From positions 1-8,255 of the forward strand of contig PXEK01000080.1 of assembly GCA_003564735.1 (NCBI GenBank): 8,255 bases of DNA, written 5' to 3'. The position numbers and the translations under genes were made by a program. Shown in pieces: positions 6,589 to 8,255 of this stretch. Positions within the stretch are counted from its first letter, which is position 1. Every line of letters begins with the position of its first letter. Below the pieces are notes generated by a model. It was not told the origin of the DNA. It was given only the letters and a program-made list of their open reading frames with translations, and did not search any database. The stretch is from Cryomorphaceae bacterium. Its GTDB lineage: Bacteria; Bacteroidota; Bacteroidia; Flavobacteriales_G; Salibacteraceae.

Positions 6589-7935
6589 TTACCCTAACTC
6601 TTGTTTTGCTCCATCCAGTGAATTTCTAACAATATTCTGGAGGGGTTGTTTTGAAGTACATACATATTCGCAAAGTGCAAAATCTTCAGGAAGTACTTCA
6701 TAAACACCTAACTGTTCCATCTTCTCTATATCATCAACAATCATTGATTTAATCAATTGTTGAGGCATAATATCCATCGGGAAAACTTGCTCGTATTGGC
6801 CCGTAACCACAAAAGCTCTTTCCTCTCCGTTATTATTCGTGTTTAAATCGTATTTTTTTTCCGGCATCGCCCAACTGAAAAAAGTTCTGGATAAACTGAA
6901 TTTCTCCAAGTTGGGAGCCAACCAGCCCAAAAACTGTGGCTCATCGCCCTCGGGAATTGCAGTTACCGTATCGTGATAAAAACCTAGAAAACCCGTTTTC
7001 TTAACTTTATCGCCCGTTAAAACATTACCTGAAATAAAACGCGTTTTCTCTTCTTTACCGTTCAAATTACCTTCTACAAGCTGCTTTAAAGAAGCTCCCA
7101 TATAGGTTTTGAAATAATGCGGCTTTTTGATTTGACTCCCGGCAACAGCAATAATAGTAGAGGCATCATAAATTCCTTCATTGTAAAGCTTGCCAATCAT
7201 CGCTACATGCTGAGGCTTAACCGTCCAAACATGTTCACCTTTGTTAATTGGATCGGTCATATTAATTTGCGTCCCGGGAAGACCTGATGGGTGCGGACCT
7301 GAAAACACATGTTTTTCTACACCCGATATGTTTTTGAATAAATCTGAGGTATTTCGCGTTTTGTGTGTATGCAAATGCACCTTTCCGGACGGTAAAAGTG
7401 CGAGAACTTCAACACCTTTCTGAAAGTCCTTTTCTCTACCGTGCAATACATACTCAACATCGGCCTCTAACGGACCCGAGTTAAATGCGGAAATATGAAT
7501 TGATTTGGGTGTTACTTCGGGGTTGGCAATCAAACCAAAGGGACGCTCAATCAAGCATGGCCACAAACCTGCTTCACTCAAAGAGTTGATTACTTCCTCT
7601 CGGCTTCCTGATTTAGGAGAAAACTTTTCGTGCTTGATTTCTTTGTCAGCTAAAATCTTTACCTCAAGCATTTTACGCTTTTCCCCACGCACCACCTCTA
7701 TTATTTCACCCGATACGGGTGAAGCTATTTTTGCGTGCTCATTATACTTGTCATAAATAATAGGCATACCGGCTTTCACTTCGGCACCTTCTTTGTGTAT
7801 AAGCTTTGGAAAAATACCGTGAAAATCGGTGGGTTTGATGGCATAAACTTCGGGTTGAACGTCTTTGCTGACCTTCTCGGCCTCACCCTTAAGTTTAATG
7901 TCAAGACCCTTGGTAACTTTTAACACCTTGGACAT
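6589..7935 (-). CDS. nqrA: Na+-translocating NADH:quinone oxidoreductase subunit A
   Basis: NqrA is the soluble cytoplasmic subunit that binds NqrB and is implicated in quinone or inhibitor binding; it carries no redox cofactor. The product is 448 residues, as expected for the family (Vibrio about 446). Family marks are the N-terminal KVTKGLDIKLKG, the barrel-sandwich segment SPVSGEI (from about residue 73), GLWPCLIERPFG (123-134) and FSGPHPSGLPGTQI (211-224). I chose the ATG at 7935 because family similarity begins with MSKVLKVTKG. The upstream in-frame ATG at 7983 would add 16 unrelated residues and would lie upstream of the candidate -7 box at 7980-7973. There is no Shine-Dalgarno, only an A/T-rich leader. 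It is the first gene of the operon. Confidence 0.96.
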   Translation of the reverse strand: MSKVLKVTKGLDIKLKGEAEKVSKDVQPEVYAIKPTDFHGIFPKLIHKEGAEVKAGMPIIYDKYNEHAKIASPVSGEIIEVVRGEKRKMLEVKILADKEIKHEKFSPKSGSREEVINSLSEAGLWPCLIERPFGLIANPEVTPKSIHISAFNSGPLEADVEYVLHGREKDFQKGVEVLALLPSGKVHLHTHKTRNTSDLFKNISGVEKHVFSGPHPSGLPGTQINMTDPINKGEHVWTVKPQHVAMIGKLYNEGIYDASTIIAVAGSQIKKPHYFKTYMGASLKQLVEGNLNGKEEKTRFISGNVLTGDKVKKTGFLGFYHDTVTAIPEGDEPQFLGWLAPNLEKFSLSRTFFSWAMPEKKYDLNTNNNGEERAFVVTGQYEQVFPMDIMPQQLIKSMIVDDIEKMEQLGVYEVLPEDFALCEYVCTSKQPLQNIVRNSLDGAKQELG

Positions 7936-8085
7936 AGTCGTAATTTTATATATTCGCCAAAATTTTAGACGGCAAAAATACAAATTTGTTTAAGCCCCGG
8001 AAGACCGGAAATAAGTTTTTCAATTAAGGACTGTTAAAGGTAATAAAACAAATGTATAGACAACTCAAATTCAAATTAATACCCA
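7936..8085. other. Divergent intergenic region between nqrA and the 8086 gene
   Basis: These 150 nt hold the regulatory DNA for two opposite transcription units. Besides the nqr promoter there is a weak plus-strand candidate: TTG at 7986-7988, 23 nt, then TAAGTTTT (8012-8019, one mismatch to TAnnTTTG). Between them lies a tandem CCGGAA repeat (7997-8002 and 8005-8010, an 8-nt period), which can also be read as a small CCGG-AAGA-CCGG hairpin. It is the only GC-rich spot in an A/T-rich region and so a possible operator. No small ORF or RNA gene is supported here. Confidence 0.35.
7973..8002 (-). promoter_or_regulatory. Candidate promoter of the nqrABCDEF operon
   Basis: On the minus strand TATTTTTG (7980-7973) is an exact match to the Bacteroidota -7 consensus TAnnTTTG and lies 37 nt upstream of the nqrA ATG. 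A TTC at 8002-8000, 19 nt upstream of the box, is a near match to the -33 TTG. The transcript would start around 7967 with a leader of about 30 nt. No other exact TAnnTTTG match was seen between nqrA and 8085 on this strand. Confidence 0.5.
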
Positions 8086-8255
8086 ATGAAAATACCCAAT
8101 ATAATACGTTCAATTTTTTTAATTCTACCTCTGCTCGCTCTATTTACTCAACATTCTCAAGCCCAGGAAGGCGGGTATTATGACGATGATTATTTACGTT
8201 ATGATGATCATATTTACCGCGACAGCATAGTTACCGTTCAACTGTTCCGCAAAGG
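8086..8255 (+). CDS. Secreted protein, N-terminal part; possibly DUF5103 type IX secretion plug protein (partial at right edge)
   Basis: An open frame starts at ATG 8086 and stays open to the window end, giving 56 codons plus two bases. It begins with a clear signal peptide: KIPNIIRS, the hydrophobic core IFLILPLLALF, and a likely cleavage at SQA-QE near residue 26. The mature start is rich in Tyr and Asp (YYDDDYLRYDDHIYRD) and then reads SIVTVQLFRKG. That last segment resembles, from memory, the start of DUF5103 proteins of Bacteroidota, described as the plug of the type IX secretion translocon, in which a similar 'I.TVQL.R.G' stretch opens the first beta domain. I also recall DUF5103 genes next to nqrA in flavobacteria, but cannot verify this here. 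An unrelated secreted protein remains possible. The exported nature is well supported; the family name is tentative. Confidence 0.5.
   Translation, partial: MKIPNIIRSIFLILPLLALFTQHSQAQEGGYYDDDYLRYDDHIYRDSIVTVQLFRK

Noticed and set aside
7936..7983. Upstream in-frame ATG at 7983 as the nqrA start
   Set aside because: The extra 16 residues (MYFCRLKFWRIYKITT) have no family counterpart, and the candidate -7 box at 7980-7973 would lie inside the coding sequence. NqrA similarity begins at the ATG at 7935.
1..8255. CRISPR arrays, insertion sequences, tRNA or rRNA genes
   Set aside because: On reading I saw no regularly spaced repeats, no terminal inverted repeats with transposase-like frames and no RNA gene. 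Nearly all sequence is accounted for by the genes listed.

Overview
The window looks like chromosomal DNA from a Bacteroidota bacterium, most likely Flavobacteriales or a related marine lineage. The protein sequences are Bacteroidota-like, start codons have little or no Shine-Dalgarno signal and A/T-rich leaders, candidate promoters resemble the Bacteroidota pattern (TTG, 17-23 nt, TAnnTTTG), and every complete gene stops with TAA. The species cannot be named from this sequence alone.

Layout, left to right: (1) 1-552, minus strand, is the 5' part of a secreted S9B dipeptidyl-peptidase IV gene that runs off the left edge. (2) 553-633 is a short divergent promoter region. (3) 634-1860, plus strand, encodes a membrane-anchored two-PAS sensor with a histidine-kinase phosphoacceptor helix but no ATPase domain. 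(4) 1870-1902 is a hairpin terminator between two convergent transcription units. (5) 1937-7935, minus strand, is a complete six-gene operon, nqrABCDEF, for the Na+-translocating NADH:quinone oxidoreductase. (6) 7936-8085 is a divergent intergenic region with a good candidate nqr promoter. (7) 8086-8255, plus strand, is the 5' end of a secreted-protein gene, possibly the DUF5103 type IX secretion 'plug' protein.

The nqr operon is the core of the window. NqrF oxidises NADH through FAD and a [2Fe-2S] cluster. Electrons then pass through the iron site shared by NqrD and NqrE, the covalent FMNs on NqrC and NqrB, and riboflavin in NqrB to the quinone, while Na+ is pumped out. All cofactor residues that I could place are present: four NqrF cysteines, two cysteines each in NqrD and NqrE, and flavinylation threonines in NqrB and NqrC. 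The operon ends at nqrF with a terminator. The maturation genes apbE (flavin transferase) and nqrM are not in the window and must be elsewhere if they exist.

I see no mobile element, CRISPR array, tRNA or rRNA, and no convincing undescribed multi-gene system. The least ordinary item is the sensor protein at 634-1860, which can apparently be phosphorylated only by a partner, if at all. Next are the compact divergent promoter regions and the possible link between nqr and type IX secretion.
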